In this document: piece by piece, positions 9,330 through 17,643 of the stretch
How positions within the stretch are numbered: the first letter of the stretch is position 1
Layout: every line of letters starts with the position of its first letter
DNA from: Caulobacter sp. UNC279MFTsu5.1
GTDB lineage: Bacteria; Pseudomonadota; Alphaproteobacteria; Caulobacterales; Caulobacteraceae
Assembly: GCF_900114015.1 (NCBI RefSeq)
Contig: NZ_FORN01000004.1
Coordinates: 62,001-126,000 of the forward strand
DNA length: 64,000 nt
Reading direction: 5' to 3'
Notes under the pieces: generated by a model
Seen by the model: the letters and a program-made list of their open reading frames with translations, nothing else
Told to the model about the DNA's origin: nothing
Databases searched by the model: none
Translations under genes and position numbers: made by a program

Positions 9330-10514
9330 CTACTTCGCCGCGTCCATCAGGCCGGCGAAGCGCTCGAACAGGTAGAGGCTGTCGGTCGGGCCGGGCGAGG
9401 CTTCCGGGTGGTGCTGCACCGAGAACACCGGCTTGTCCGCCAGGGCGATGCCGGCGTTGGTGCCGTCGAACAGCGAGACGTGGGTCTCGGTCACGGCCGC
9501 GGGCAAGCTGGCGCTGTCGACGGTGAAGCCGTGGTTCATCGACACGATCTCGACCTTGCCGGTGGTCAGGTCCTTCACCGGGTGGTTGGCCCCGTGGTGT
9601 CCCTGCTCCATCTTCACGGTCTTGGCGCCCACCGCCAGGGCCAGCATCTGGTGGCCCAGGCAGATGCCGAACACCGGCTTGCCGCTGGCGACCAGCTTCT
9701 GGATCTCAGGCACGGCGTATTCGCCGGTCGCCGCCGGGTCGCCCGGGCCGTTGGACAGCAGCACGCCGTCGGGGTTGCGGGCCAGGATCGCCTCGGCCGA
9801 GGTGCTGGCCGGCACCACCGTGGCCCGGGCGCCGACATGGGCCAGGGCGCGCAGGATGTTGCGCTTGACGCCGTAGTCCAGGACCACGACCTCGTACTTG
9901 GGCTTGTCCAGCTTGGCGTAGCCTTCCGGCCACGACCACAGCCCTTCGTCCCAGGTGAAGGTCTGGGTGGTCGAGGCGTCCTTGGCCAGGTCCAGGCCTT
10001 CCAAGCCGGCCCAGGCCTTGGCCTTGGCGACCAGGGCCTCCAGGTCGAACTGGCCGGTCGGCGAGTGGGCGATCACGCCGTGCGGCATGCCGGTCTCGCG
10101 GATCTTGCGGGTCAGGGCCCGGGTGTCGACGCCGGCCAGGCCGATCATGTTGCGACGCTTCATCCAGCCGTCGAAATCGCTGTCGGCGCGCCAGTTGGCC
10201 TGGTCGGTCGGGGCGTCGCGGAAGATCGCGCCGCGGGCCGCCGTCTCGGCGCCGCCGGCCATCTGCTCCAGATCCTCGACGTTCGTGCCGACATTGCCCA
10301 CATGCGGGAAGGTGAAGGCGACGATCTGGGCCATGTAGGAGGGATCGGTCAGGATCTCCTGGTAGCCGGTCATGGCGGTGTTGAAACACACCTCGCCGAC
10401 CGCGTCGCCGACCGCGCCGCAGCCGACGCCCTGCAGGATCGTGCCGTCGGCCAGGGCCAGAACGCCGGTGACGCCCTTGAGCAAAGAAGGCTTGGAGAGA
10501 AGGTCTTGGGACAT
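9330..10514 (-). CDS. carA: Carbamoyl-phosphate synthase small (glutaminase) subunit
   Basis: CarA hydrolyses glutamine and passes ammonia to CarB for carbamoyl phosphate, the precursor of pyrimidines and arginine. The 394-residue protein has the CPSase small-subunit N-terminal domain ([18 protein letters not shown]) and a class I amidotransferase domain with the nucleophile in GICLGHQML and the His-Glu pair in [10 protein letters not shown]. carB is not next to it here. The leader holds a promoter-like sequence and a terminator-like hairpin 50-80 bases upstream of the start, suggesting attenuation. Confidence 0.97.
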   Translation of the reverse strand: MSQDLLSKPSLLKGVTGVLALADGTILQGVGCGAVGDAVGEVCFNTAMTGYQEILTDPSYMAQIVAFTFPHVGNVGTNVEDLEQMAGGAETAARGAIFRDAPTDQANWRADSDFDGWMKRRNMIGLAGVDTRALTRKIRETGMPHGVIAHSPTGQFDLEALVAKAKAWAGLEGLDLAKDASTTQTFTWDEGLWSWPEGYAKLDKPKYEVVVLDYGVKRNILRALAHVGARATVVPASTSAEAILARNPDGVLLSNGPGDPAATGEYAVPEIQKLVASGKPVFGICLGHQMLALAVGAKTVKMEQGHHGANHPVKDLTTGKVEIVSMNHGFTVDSASLPAAVTETHVSLFDGTNAGIALADKPVFSVQHHPEASPGPTDSLYLFERFAGLMDAAK

Positions 10515-10561
10515 CTCGGAAAGCGCCTCCTGAAACGCATGCTGTGGGTGCCGATGTTCGC

Positions 10562-10594
10562 AAAAAGGCGGGCCGGGAGTAACCCCTGCCCGCC
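10562..10594 (-). terminator. Terminator-like hairpin in the carA leader (possible attenuator)
   Basis: On the minus strand GGCGGGC and GCCCGCC form a 7-bp stem, extended inside by GGG/CCC, and TTTTT follows. It ends 48 bases before the carA start. The gene upstream runs the other way, so there is no minus-strand transcript that needs terminating here. The 5' arm overlaps a second possible hairpin (10591-10609). Confidence 0.55.
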
Positions 10595-10609
10595 GCGCAA
10601 ACGGCGGCG

Positions 10610-10638
10610 TGTCTAGGGGGGTATGACGGGGGGGTCAA
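10610..10638 (-). promoter_or_regulatory. Probable carA promoter
   Basis: On the minus strand TTGACC is followed after 17 bases by TAGACA, a fair match to a housekeeping -35/-10 pair. The start would be near 10603, just before the leader hairpin. Confidence 0.5.
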
Positions 10639-10778
10639 CCCCTCTGATCACGCGAGTCGAAGCTGCGCCCCACATTCCCGTGATCGACGAACGAGTCCTC
10701 TCGCGCGCAAGCCGCCTCAGCCCCTATGCTGGAAGGGTTAAGCGCCACAATCAGCATAAGAACACGGGAGGACGGCCC

Positions 10779-11075
10779 ATGCTCGAACTGCGTCCCAATT
10801 GCGAGTGCTGCGATCGCGACCTGCCGCCCGACAGCGCGGACGCGCGGATCTGCACGTTCGAATGCACCTTCTGCGCCGACTGCGTGGAGACGCGATTCTC
10901 CGGGGTCTGCCCCAACTGCGGCGGCGACCTGTCGGCCCGGCCGATCCGGCCCGCCGCGGCCCTGCACCGGTTCCCCGCCTCGCTGAAGCGCGTCTACAAG
11001 GCCCACCCGGCCTGCGCCGCCGTGCGCCCGCCGCCGCCCTCGGAAAGGCCGCAACCGCCGTCTTCCTGGGCCTGA
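10779..11075 (+). CDS. DUF1272 cysteine-rich small protein
   Basis: A 98-residue protein whose first half is packed with paired cysteines (NCECCDRDLP, CTFECTFCADC, CPNCGG), the layout of DUF1272 zinc-binding proteins. GGGAGGA lies seven bases upstream of the ATG. The C-terminal third is proline-rich. The function is unknown. It is divergent from carA. Confidence 0.88.
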   Translation: MLELRPNCECCDRDLPPDSADARICTFECTFCADCVETRFSGVCPNCGGDLSARPIRPAAALHRFPASLKRVYKAHPACAAVRPPPPSERPQPPSSWA

Positions 11076-11110
11076 CCGCCCCCTCTAGCGCCGAAAGCTC
11101 GCCCAAACCG

Positions 11111-11222
11111 TTGTCATCCCGGAAACCTCGCAGAGGCTGTCCGGGATCCAGGGGACTGGGCGAAGGCCTTGCGGCGCTCCTGGATCCCGGCCTTCCGCTT
11201 CGCTACAGCCGGGATGACAACG
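11111..11222. repeat. Extragenic palindromic repeat, family B, copy 3
   Basis: Inverted ends TTGTCATCCCGG and CCGGGATGACAA enclose two ~40-base halves that include TCCGGGATCCAGG and CCTGGATCCCGG. It fills most of the 301-base gap between DUF1272 and the small gene at 11377. Confidence 0.8.
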
Positions 11223-11376
11223 GTGGGGAGACCTCCGCTGAAAGTCGGCGCCTCGCGCCCAGGCCGGCTCTCCAGCGCCACGGCTGAAACAACTTGTCGC
11301 GGGGGGTGCGGCCGTTCGCGCGGTCGACGCATCAACGCCTAGGGGCTCATGGTCGAGCTTCAAAGGAGTTGCTCCC

Positions 11377-11508
11377 ATGAGCCCGCCGGTTACCCGCATC
11401 GCCCCCGCCGCCGCCGACTGGTTCGGCCTGGTCGAGACGGGCCTGCGCGTGCTGCTCATGGCCGCCGCGCCGGTCAGCGCCGCCATCTTCCTGGCGCAGA
11501 CCTTCTAG
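11377..11508 (+). CDS. Small putative membrane protein
   Basis: A 43-residue frame starts eight bases after AAAGGAG, a strong ribosome binding site. Its second half (VLLMAAAPVSAAIFLAQTF) is hydrophobic enough for one membrane span. I do not recognise a family. Coding is supported by the binding site and the hydrophobic segment only. Confidence 0.55.
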   Translation: MSPPVTRIAPAAADWFGLVETGLRVLLMAAAPVSAAIFLAQTF

Positions 11509-11599
11509 AAAAACCTATCTTGGCCGTGGGAACGTCGGGCAGCCGACATCGTTTGGTTGGGCACGGGCGGGGGCGCCCTAACCGTGCCTGTGGCTTTGC

Positions 11600-11776
11600 A
11601 TGTCCGATTTCTATGACGATCTCGCCGAAGAGCCGGCCTCGGCCGTCTCGGCGAACCTGACCGAGCAGATGCTCCACCTGACCAACCGGTTCGAGGAAGA
11701 ACGCCTCAAGCTGGAGGAACGGACGTTCCGGACCGACGGCGAAGACGATCGCCAAGGCGGCGGCGAGGAAGGCTGA
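11600..11776 (+). CDS. Small acidic hypothetical protein
   Basis: A 58-residue frame (MSDFYDDLAEEPASAVSANL..) with a charged helical middle (TNRFEEERLKLEERTFR) and a Gly/Glu tail. It has no clear ribosome binding site. It sits 71 bases ahead of the HAD gene in the same direction. Amino-acid composition looks protein-like, but the family is unknown. Confidence 0.45.
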   Translation: MSDFYDDLAEEPASAVSANLTEQMLHLTNRFEEERLKLEERTFRTDGEDDRQGGGEEG

Positions 11777-11847
11777 CCGCGACGCGTCGCGCCTTGGCCT
11801 CGGCCGGCGACGCGTCGTATCACCGGGCGAGATCCGGAGAGCCTTCC

Positions 11848-12543
11848 ATGCCCGTCACCACCGTTGGCGTCGACGCCGACGACACCCTTTGGCACAACGA
11901 GACCATCTTTCGCCTGACCCACAAGCGGTTCGTCGAGCTGCTGGCCCCCTATGGCGACGCCGAGCGGATCGACGCCAAGCTGGCCGAGACCGAGAAGCGC
12001 AACCTGCGGCTCTACGGCTACGGGGCCAAGGGCTTCACCCTGTCGATGATCGAGACGGCGATGGACCTGACCAACAGCCAGGTCAGCATCGGCGTCATCC
12101 GCCAGATCCTGGCCGCCGGCCGCGAGATGCTGACCGAACCGGTCGAGCCCCTGCCCGGTGTCGAAAAGGCCCTGGCGGAGCTGTCCCAGCGCTATCGTCT
12201 GGTGCTGGTCACCAAGGGCGACCTGCTGCACCAGGAACAAAAACTGGCCGCCTCGGGCCTGGGCGACCTGTTCGCCGCCGTCGAGATCGTCTCGGAGAAG
12301 GACGCCGACACCTATCGCCGGGTGTTCGCCCGCCACGGCTCCGGCCCGGAGCAGGCGGTGATGGCCGGCAATTCGGTCAAGTCCGACATCATCCCGGCGC
12401 TGGAGGCCGGCGCCTGGGCGGCGCTGATCCCGTACCCGCTGGTCTGGGCGCACGAGGCGGCGACGGCGCCGAAGGAACACGCGCGCTATGCGGAACTGGG
12501 GTCGATCGGGGAACTGCCGGGGTGGGTGGACAGGCTCTCTTGA
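11848..12543 (+). CDS. HAD-superfamily hydrolase
   Basis: A 231-residue protein with the four HAD motifs: VDADDTLW (nucleophile and acid/base aspartates), LVTKGD, a lysine in the following helix, and a degenerate GNSVKSDI as motif IV. The cap segment between about residues 20 and 100 is helical. It probably acts as a small-molecule phosphatase. The ATG at 11848 follows a GGAGAG. The preceding 18 in-frame codons lack a binding site and are left out. Confidence 0.87.
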   Translation: MPVTTVGVDADDTLWHNETIFRLTHKRFVELLAPYGDAERIDAKLAETEKRNLRLYGYGAKGFTLSMIETAMDLTNSQVSIGVIRQILAAGREMLTEPVEPLPGVEKALAELSQRYRLVLVTKGDLLHQEQKLAASGLGDLFAAVEIVSEKDADTYRRVFARHGSGPEQAVMAGNSVKSDIIPALEAGAWAALIPYPLVWAHEAATAPKEHARYAELGSIGELPGWVDRLS

Positions 12544-12710
12544 ACCTTCTCCCAGAGGGAGAAGGAGGGGCCCGCGCCGTCAGGCGTGGGAGGACGAGGG
12601 GTTACGCCGTCAACCGGCGTGTCGGCACGCCGTCAGACTCACAAGCCCCTCACCCTCCCACCGCTACGCGGCGGGCCCCTCCCTCTCCCTCTGGGAGAGG
12701 GTCTTCTTCA
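12541..12710. repeat. Extragenic palindromic repeats, family C, enclosing the acyltransferase 3' end
   Basis: Two hairpins, CCTTCTCCCAGAGGGAGAAGG at the left (given here as its two arms around AG) and CCTCTCCCTCTGGGAGAGGG at the right, bracket GGGGCCC and CCCCTCACCCTCCCACC modules. The right hairpin lies inside the last codons of the acyltransferase gene. Confidence 0.6.
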
Positions 12711-13779
12711 GGCCCAGCCCTGAAATCCAATCCCGCGCCGGCCGCTCGAACAGCACCAGCGACAGATAGGCCAGCGGGATCAGGGCCAGCACCCAGAACA
12801 GCACCCACAGCCGCAGGGCGTCGCCGTTCAGGCCGAAGCGGGCCACCCCGACCCAGTTGATCCCCATCTTCAGGGCGATCGGGTGCAGCAGGTAGAGGCT
12901 GAAGCTCAGCTGAGCCCAGGGCGCCAGGCGGCGGCTGACCCCGCCCTGGGCGCCGGCCGCATCGGCGGCGACGCCGGCCAGACCCGCGGCGTAGACGATC
13001 AGCAGCAGCAGGGTCCGCTCGATCCGGAAGGTCGAGGCGACCAGGAACGCCGCCAGCAGCCCCCACATCCAGAACCGGGCCAGCGGCAGGCGGCCCAGCA
13101 CGTCGCGCAGCTGGAACGCCAGCATGCCCAGCAGGAAGCCTGGCACGGCGCGCAGCACTCCGAAGTTCCAGGTCCACTGGTGGAAGGGCATGTCGCCGTC
13201 GGGGTTCAGCAGCAGCACGACGAAGCTGGCGACCGCCGCCAGGGCGGTGACGATCCGCCCGCGCCCGGTGATCCAGAACAGCAACGGCAGGGCCAGGTAG
13301 AGGCCCATCTCGGCGCTGATCGCCCAGCTGACGAAGTTCCAGGTCTGGCTGTGGCAGGTATGCCAGGCGTGGACGAACAGGAGGTTGGGCGCGATGCAGG
13401 CCAGGTCGTAGCGCCTGGGGTCGACATCCCCGCCCCAGCCCATGACGCCCGCCGCCCAGACGCCGACGAACACCAGCATTGTCGCCCAGTGCAGCGGCCC
13501 CAGCCGCGCCACCCGCTTCTTCAGGAAGGTCGCGTACTTGCTCCAGCTGGTCAGCCGGCCGGTATAGATCGCCGCCATCACATAGCCGGAGATCAGGAAG
13601 AACAGGTCGACGATCAGGCTGAAGCCCTTGATCATGTCGTCGGCCACCGGCCAGCGCCCGTCCAGGTTGATGTAGCGGTTGAAGTGAAAGACCACGATCA
13701 TCAGCGCCCCGACGATGCGCAGAGCGTCGAGGTGCAGCATGTCCTCGGAGTCGGGCTTCAGGGCGGGGAAGACTTTCAT
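12664..13779 (-). CDS. Acyltransferase 3 family integral membrane protein
   Basis: A 371-residue protein starting MKVFPALKPDSEDMLHLDAL, with the family opening (IVGALMIVVFHFNRY, His in the first span) and about ten predicted membrane spans. Such proteins O-acylate sugars of surface polysaccharides or other envelope molecules. The frame is open to 14697, but the start at 13779 gives the normal family beginning. The last residues (LSQREREGPAA) are encoded by a family C palindromic repeat, so the C-terminus may have been extended or replaced by repeat insertion. Confidence 0.87.
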   Translation of the reverse strand: MKVFPALKPDSEDMLHLDALRIVGALMIVVFHFNRYINLDGRWPVADDMIKGFSLIVDLFFLISGYVMAAIYTGRLTSWSKYATFLKKRVARLGPLHWATMLVFVGVWAAGVMGWGGDVDPRRYDLACIAPNLLFVHAWHTCHSQTWNFVSWAISAEMGLYLALPLLFWITGRGRIVTALAAVASFVVLLLNPDGDMPFHQWTWNFGVLRAVPGFLLGMLAFQLRDVLGRLPLARFWMWGLLAAFLVASTFRIERTLLLLIVYAAGLAGVAADAAGAQGGVSRRLAPWAQLSFSLYLLHPIALKMGINWVGVARFGLNGDALRLWVLFWVLALIPLAYLSLVLFERPARDWISGLGLKKTLSQREREGPAA

Positions 13780-13854
13780 CGCCCTGGGATGGGATGCGGC
13801 GGAGCGATGGTCAAGCTCGGGCGTTTCCTGTCTTGAGCGACCAAGCGGCGCCTT

Positions 13855-14246
13855 ATGCTGCGGTCGATAACCTACGCCTATCTCATTCTGTCCGCCCTGT
13901 TGGCCCTCGGCCTGGCCGCACGTCTCGCCTGGCCACGGATTTCGCGACGGCTTGGACGCGTGCCGGCCGCCGACCAAGCGGCCATAGAGCTGTTCCTGGC
14001 CAATCGCGACGAGACGGCGTTGGAGGTGAAGCGGGAGATTTGGGTACGTAGTCCGCAAGGCGGCCTCGCTTCGGCGAGGATCTACGGATGGCCCACGCGA
14101 GGTCGCTTCTATCAGGTGGTGTCGCCCATGACCCCGAAGGCGCTCGCTACAGCCACAAACTCGCCGTCGCCGGCGATCAAAGACAGGGCGACTTGACGCT
14201 CTTCCAGCAAGACCAGGCCGGATACTGGACCCAGGTCCTGCAGTAG
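13855..14246 (+). pseudogene. Small membrane-anchored hypothetical protein, apparently frameshifted
   Basis: Translation from ATG 13855 gives a hydrophobic start (LILSALLALGLAARLAW) and ends at 14196 after a Pro/Thr/Ser-rich run. From about 14121 the next frame reads naturally to a TAG at 14246: AHDPEGARYSHKLAVAGDQ then RQGDLTLFQQDQAGYWTQVLQ. One lost base near 14115-14123 would join both parts into about 130 residues. I do not recognise the family. It is either a broken gene or a sequencing error. Confidence 0.6.
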
Positions 14247-14276
14247 CGCCCTGGGACGCCTCGCCGTCGCCAGGCG

Positions 14277-14627
14277 TCAGCCGAGGGTGACGAAGCGCAC
14301 CGCCGTGCAGTCGGCGCTGTAGCCGGTAAGTATGACGCGCTGGTTTGAGACCTTGGCGGTCAGCAGCAGCGAGAAGACGGCTTGGATGTTCAGCGCCTGG
14401 GCGCCCGCGTCCGCGCCCTGGGGAAAATAGCGCAGAAGCGTTCCAGCGGCGCAGGCCCCAAACGGCGCGTCGATCTTCAAGGTGATGGAATTTGGCATGT
14501 AGGTGGCCTCCAGGAAGGTCACCTTGGTCCCCGCCGCGATGTCCGGCGCAGACTGGGCGGTCGCGAAGCTGGGCGCGACACAGACGACGACAGCCGCGGC
14601 CAGCGCGACGAGTTTCGAACGAGACAA
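14277..14627 (-). CDS. Exported hypothetical protein
   Basis: About 116 residues from a TTG at 14627, which follows a GGGGG run. An upstream TTG at 14651 would add eight residues. A signal peptide (LVALAAAVVVCVAPSFATAQS) ends in an AxA site. The mature part is about 90 residues with two cysteines (FGACAAG, SADCTAV) that could form a disulfide in the periplasm. I do not recognise the family. Confidence 0.65.
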   Translation of the reverse strand: MSRSKLVALAAAVVVCVAPSFATAQSAPDIAAGTKVTFLEATYMPNSITLKIDAPFGACAAGTLLRYFPQGADAGAQALNIQAVFSLLLTAKVSNQRVILTGYSADCTAVRFVTLG

Positions 14628-14718
14628 GACTACCCCCGGGGATGCGCGCAACGGATGCTCCGCCGTTCAGCCTGCAGCGAGACCATGGCGAGATCAACCC
14701 CAGAATGTATCGCGCATC

Positions 14719-16101
14719 CTACCGCAGCGTCGGCCCCTTGGACTTGTCCAGGCTGGCCAGGGCCAGTTTCGGCGCCGACGGATCCTGAACCGCGTCGCCG
14801 CCCTGCGCCAGCAGGGTGTCGATGTGGGCGCGCTGGGCCTTGAAGCGCGACAGCTCCGCGCCCGCCAGGATGGTGCCCTGCGGCACCTTGGCGCCGATCG
14901 GGTTGACCCGCTGGCCGTTCAGCCAGACCTCGTAGTGCAGGTGCGGGCCGGTCGCCAGGCCGGTGGAGCCTACATAGGCCACGACCTGACCCTGGCGCAC
15001 GTGGACGCCGGGACGGATGCCCGGGGCGTAGCGCGAGATGTGGCCGTAGCCGGTGTCCCACTGGCCCGAATGGCGGATGCGCAGCCAGTTGCCGTAGCCG
15101 CTCCAGCGGCGGGCCTCCAGCACCACGCCGTCGCCGGCCGCCAGGATCGGGGTGCCCGTGCCGGCCCCGAAGTCGACGCCCTTGTGGGCGCGGGTGTAGC
15201 CCAGCACCGGGTGCTTGCGCTGGCCGAAGGTGGAGGTGATGCGGGCCCCGTCGACTGGAGTGCGCAGCAGGAAGCCCTTGATGTTCTTGCCCAGCTCGTC
15301 GAAGAACTGCGGCTTGCCGTCGTCTCCGGAGCGCTCGAAGGCGTAGAACTTCTGGCCCTTGACCTCGGCGTATTCCAGGTCGCCGGCCTCGACCGTGCGA
15401 CCGCTTTCCGTGACCTTGCGGTCGAACACCAGGCAGAAGCGGTCGCCCTCCTTGATGTCGCGCGAGAAGTCGATCTTGTGCGAGAACAGCTTGGCCGCCT
15501 GGCTGATCACCGCCGGGGTGCCGCCCACGTCGGCCACGCTCTCGTAGAACGACCCCTTCATCTCGCCGCAGGCCACCTTGGTCTCGTCGGTGACCTTTTC
15601 CTCGAGCTCGCGCAGCTTCATCGCGCCGTCGAAGGTGCGCGAGACGGTCAGGGTCGAGGACGGGCCGGTGCGCATCGACAGGCCGATCAGGCGGGCCGAG
15701 CCGGCGCGGCCATTGCGGCGCTCGGCGATAGCGGCCTCGAAGGCCATGCCGGCCTTGATGTTGACGGTGTCGATCGCGCCCTGCAGGGCGGCCACCACCT
15801 GTCGGGCGTCGTTGGGGGCGATGCCGGTGCGCAGCACCGCGCCTTCCAGGGTCTCGCCGGGCCGCACCTGGACGGGGATCGATTCCGGACGCTCGAAGCC
15901 CGGCTGGGCCTCGGCGCTGGCGAAGGCGGCGTGCTGCAGGGCGGCCAGGGCGTTGGCGTCCAGCGGGGCGCGGGCCATCTGCACCGGCGCGTCCGGCGCG
16001 GTCAGCTTCCACCCCAGGCCCAGGGCGGCCAGGCCGGCGATCGCGGTGAAGACCTTCGGGGCCAGACGCAGGGTCGGCCGTCTCGGATCGAATTCCTGCA
16101 T
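14719..16101 (-). CDS. M23-family peptidoglycan endopeptidase
   Basis: A 460-residue protein with one N-terminal membrane segment (FTAIAGLAALGLGW). An OapA/LysM-like middle region (about 85-300) is followed by an M23 LytM domain (about 300-410). The zinc ligands are visible in RAHKGVDFGA and GPHLHYEVW. It probably cuts peptide cross-links in the periplasmic wall during growth or division. A TTG directly precedes the ATG; I take the ATG. It lies downstream of ctrA in the same direction, with the ctrA terminator between them. Confidence 0.92.
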   Translation of the reverse strand: MQEFDPRRPTLRLAPKVFTAIAGLAALGLGWKLTAPDAPVQMARAPLDANALAALQHAAFASAEAQPGFERPESIPVQVRPGETLEGAVLRTGIAPNDARQVVAALQGAIDTVNIKAGMAFEAAIAERRNGRAGSARLIGLSMRTGPSSTLTVSRTFDGAMKLRELEEKVTDETKVACGEMKGSFYESVADVGGTPAVISQAAKLFSHKIDFSRDIKEGDRFCLVFDRKVTESGRTVEAGDLEYAEVKGQKFYAFERSGDDGKPQFFDELGKNIKGFLLRTPVDGARITSTFGQRKHPVLGYTRAHKGVDFGAGTGTPILAAGDGVVLEARRWSGYGNWLRIRHSGQWDTGYGHISRYAPGIRPGVHVRQGQVVAYVGSTGLATGPHLHYEVWLNGQRVNPIGAKVPQGTILAGAELSRFKAQRAHIDTLLAQGGDAVQDPSAPKLALASLDKSKGPTLR

Positions 16102-16276
16102 CAAGCCCCCGACTGGTAGCGATGCCGCGTGCGTTCAGAAGGACACGGCTGGGACGCCCCCCAGCAAAACCTCGCGCCGGAAAATGGCGGATGACGCCAT
16201 GTTCGAGCAAGGACTATTCGGTGCTTCGGGCGATTTGTCACGGACAGGGTTAACGCCCTGTTCCTACAAAAGAAAA

Positions 16277-16300
16277 CGCCCGCCTCCGAAGAGGCGGGCG
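16277..16300 (-). terminator. Rho-independent terminator of ctrA
   Basis: On the minus strand a 10-bp stem (CGCCCGCCTC and complement) with a 4-base loop is followed by TTTTCTTTTG. It begins 32 bases after the ctrA stop. Confidence 0.9.
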
Positions 16301-16331
16301 CTCAACTTTTCGAATTTGGAGCCGTGCCGGC

Positions 16332-17027
16332 TTACGCCGCGTTGACCTGTTCGTTCGGGTCGCGCAGCACGTAGCCGCGGCCCCAGACGGTCTCGATGTG
16401 GTGCTTGCCCTGGGCGGAGGCCGCCAGCTTCTTGCGCAGCTTGCAGATGAAGACGTCGATGATCTTCAGTTCCGGCTCGTCCATGCCGCCGTACAGGTGG
16501 TTGAGGAACATCTCCTTGGTCAGGGTCGTGCCCTTGCGCAAGGAAAGCAGCTCCAGCATCTGATATTCCTTGCCGGTCAGATGCACGCGGTTGCCGTTCA
16601 CTTCGACGGTCTTGGCGTCGAGGTTGACGATGATGTCGCCGGTCTTGATCACCGACTGGGCGTGACCCTTCGAACGACGGACCACCGCGTGGATGCGGGC
16701 GATCATCTCGTCCTTGTGGAACGGCTTGGTCATGTAGTCGTCGGCGCCGCCCGAGAAGGTCTTCACCTTCGTGTCGATTTCGGCGCTGCCCGACAGGATC
16801 ATGATCGGCGTGTTCACCTTCGCCACCCGCAGGGTGCGCAGAACATCCAGGCCGCTCATGTCCGGCAGATTCAGGTCCAGCAGGATGAGGTCGTAGTCAT
16901 AGATCTTGCCCAGATCCACGCCCTCTTCGCCAAGATCCGTCGTGTAGACGTTGAAGCCTTCAGACTTCAGCATCAGCTCGATGGTCTGCGCGGTGGCGCT
17001 GTCATCCTCGATCAACAGTACGCGCAT
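16332..17027 (-). CDS. ctrA: Cell-cycle master response regulator CtrA
   Basis: A 231-residue OmpR-type regulator: receiver domain (about 1-120; acidic pocket EDD, phosphorylated Asp51 in LLDLNLPDM, Lys in TKPFHKDE) and a winged-helix domain (about 130-225). The sequence matches my memory of C. crescentus CtrA almost throughout and ends in NAA, the Ala-Ala tail used for ClpXP proteolysis. CtrA silences the origin and drives class II flagellar, division and other cell-cycle genes. GGGAGGGC precedes the ATG at 17027. The upstream region has TTAA half-sites and GANTC sites, fitting autoregulation and GcrA/CcrM control. Confidence 0.98.
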   Translation of the reverse strand: MRVLLIEDDSATAQTIELMLKSEGFNVYTTDLGEEGVDLGKIYDYDLILLDLNLPDMSGLDVLRTLRVAKVNTPIMILSGSAEIDTKVKTFSGGADDYMTKPFHKDEMIARIHAVVRRSKGHAQSVIKTGDIIVNLDAKTVEVNGNRVHLTGKEYQMLELLSLRKGTTLTKEMFLNHLYGGMDEPELKIIDVFICKLRKKLAASAQGKHHIETVWGRGYVLRDPNEQVNAA

Positions 17028-17112
17028 GCAGCCCTCCCCGCCCTTGGGCGGCATTATTCGACAGCTAGGCGGAATACCGCCGGTGAAACCCGTCCTGCAC
17101 TCTGCCGGACAG

Positions 17113-17249
17113 TTAATTTAAGACAGGTTAATGGTGAATGATCTCGCTGAGGAAATGGTTAATCTGATTTGCGAATCGGGCGCAAGCGGCCAGCGACTCA
17201 TTTGGCGCAAAGGTCGCAGGGGGCTGTGGACAGGTCGTCAAGACGATTC
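17113..17249 (-). promoter_or_regulatory. ctrA control region: TTAA half-sites and clustered GANTC sites
   Basis: TTAA occurs at 17113, 17118, 17128 and 17159, where a CtrA box (TTAA-N7-TTAA) would be expected for the autoregulated promoter; the spacing of the best pair here is 6, not 7. CcrM methylation sites GANTC occur at 17173, 17194 and 17245, three in 77 bases. In C. crescentus the early ctrA promoter is GcrA-activated and sensitive to methylation state. The rest of the 616-base gap to fliI has no supported gene. Confidence 0.6.
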
Positions 17250-17542
17250 CTTTCGGCCCGAAAGCCCGGAAATCGGGAGTTGTAAAGGGCCTGATTGCTT
17301 CCCCTCGCCCGCGTCCGCTAGGCCGCGCCGTTCACCTGTAAGGCGAGATTGCGGCGTTCTGTCGCGAGAAATTTACAGCCTTGGCCGCGCGTTTCGGAGC
17401 GTGGCCGCAAGCCTGACCGTTCGAGGCCCGCGACGTCCCGCCGCGGCGGGTTTCATCGTCGTTTTCGCCGGAAGTCGCTCGCGTCGGCGAACGGCGGGAT
17501 CGGCGGGGTCGAGGGCATGGTCATAAAGCCGCAGCCCCCGGC

Positions 17543-17600
17543 TTAACCGCAATCCTCAAGGGCCGATTAACCATGTCGGTCTACTTCACTCCCCATTAAC
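17543..17600 (+). promoter_or_regulatory. Candidate CtrA-controlled fliI promoter region
   Basis: TTAACC occurs at 17543 and 17567 and TTAAC at 17596, all on the plus strand within 60 bases, 44-101 bases upstream of the fliI start. Class II flagellar promoters carry TTAAC elements bound by CtrA. Confidence 0.5.
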
Positions 17601-17643
17601 GCGCGAGGCCCAAAGCTGGGCTTCGAGCCGTCGGGAGCCCCGC

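Noticed and set aside
13780..14697. 300-codon N-terminal extension of the acyltransferase
   Set aside because: It overlaps another gene antisense and the family start is clearly at 13779.
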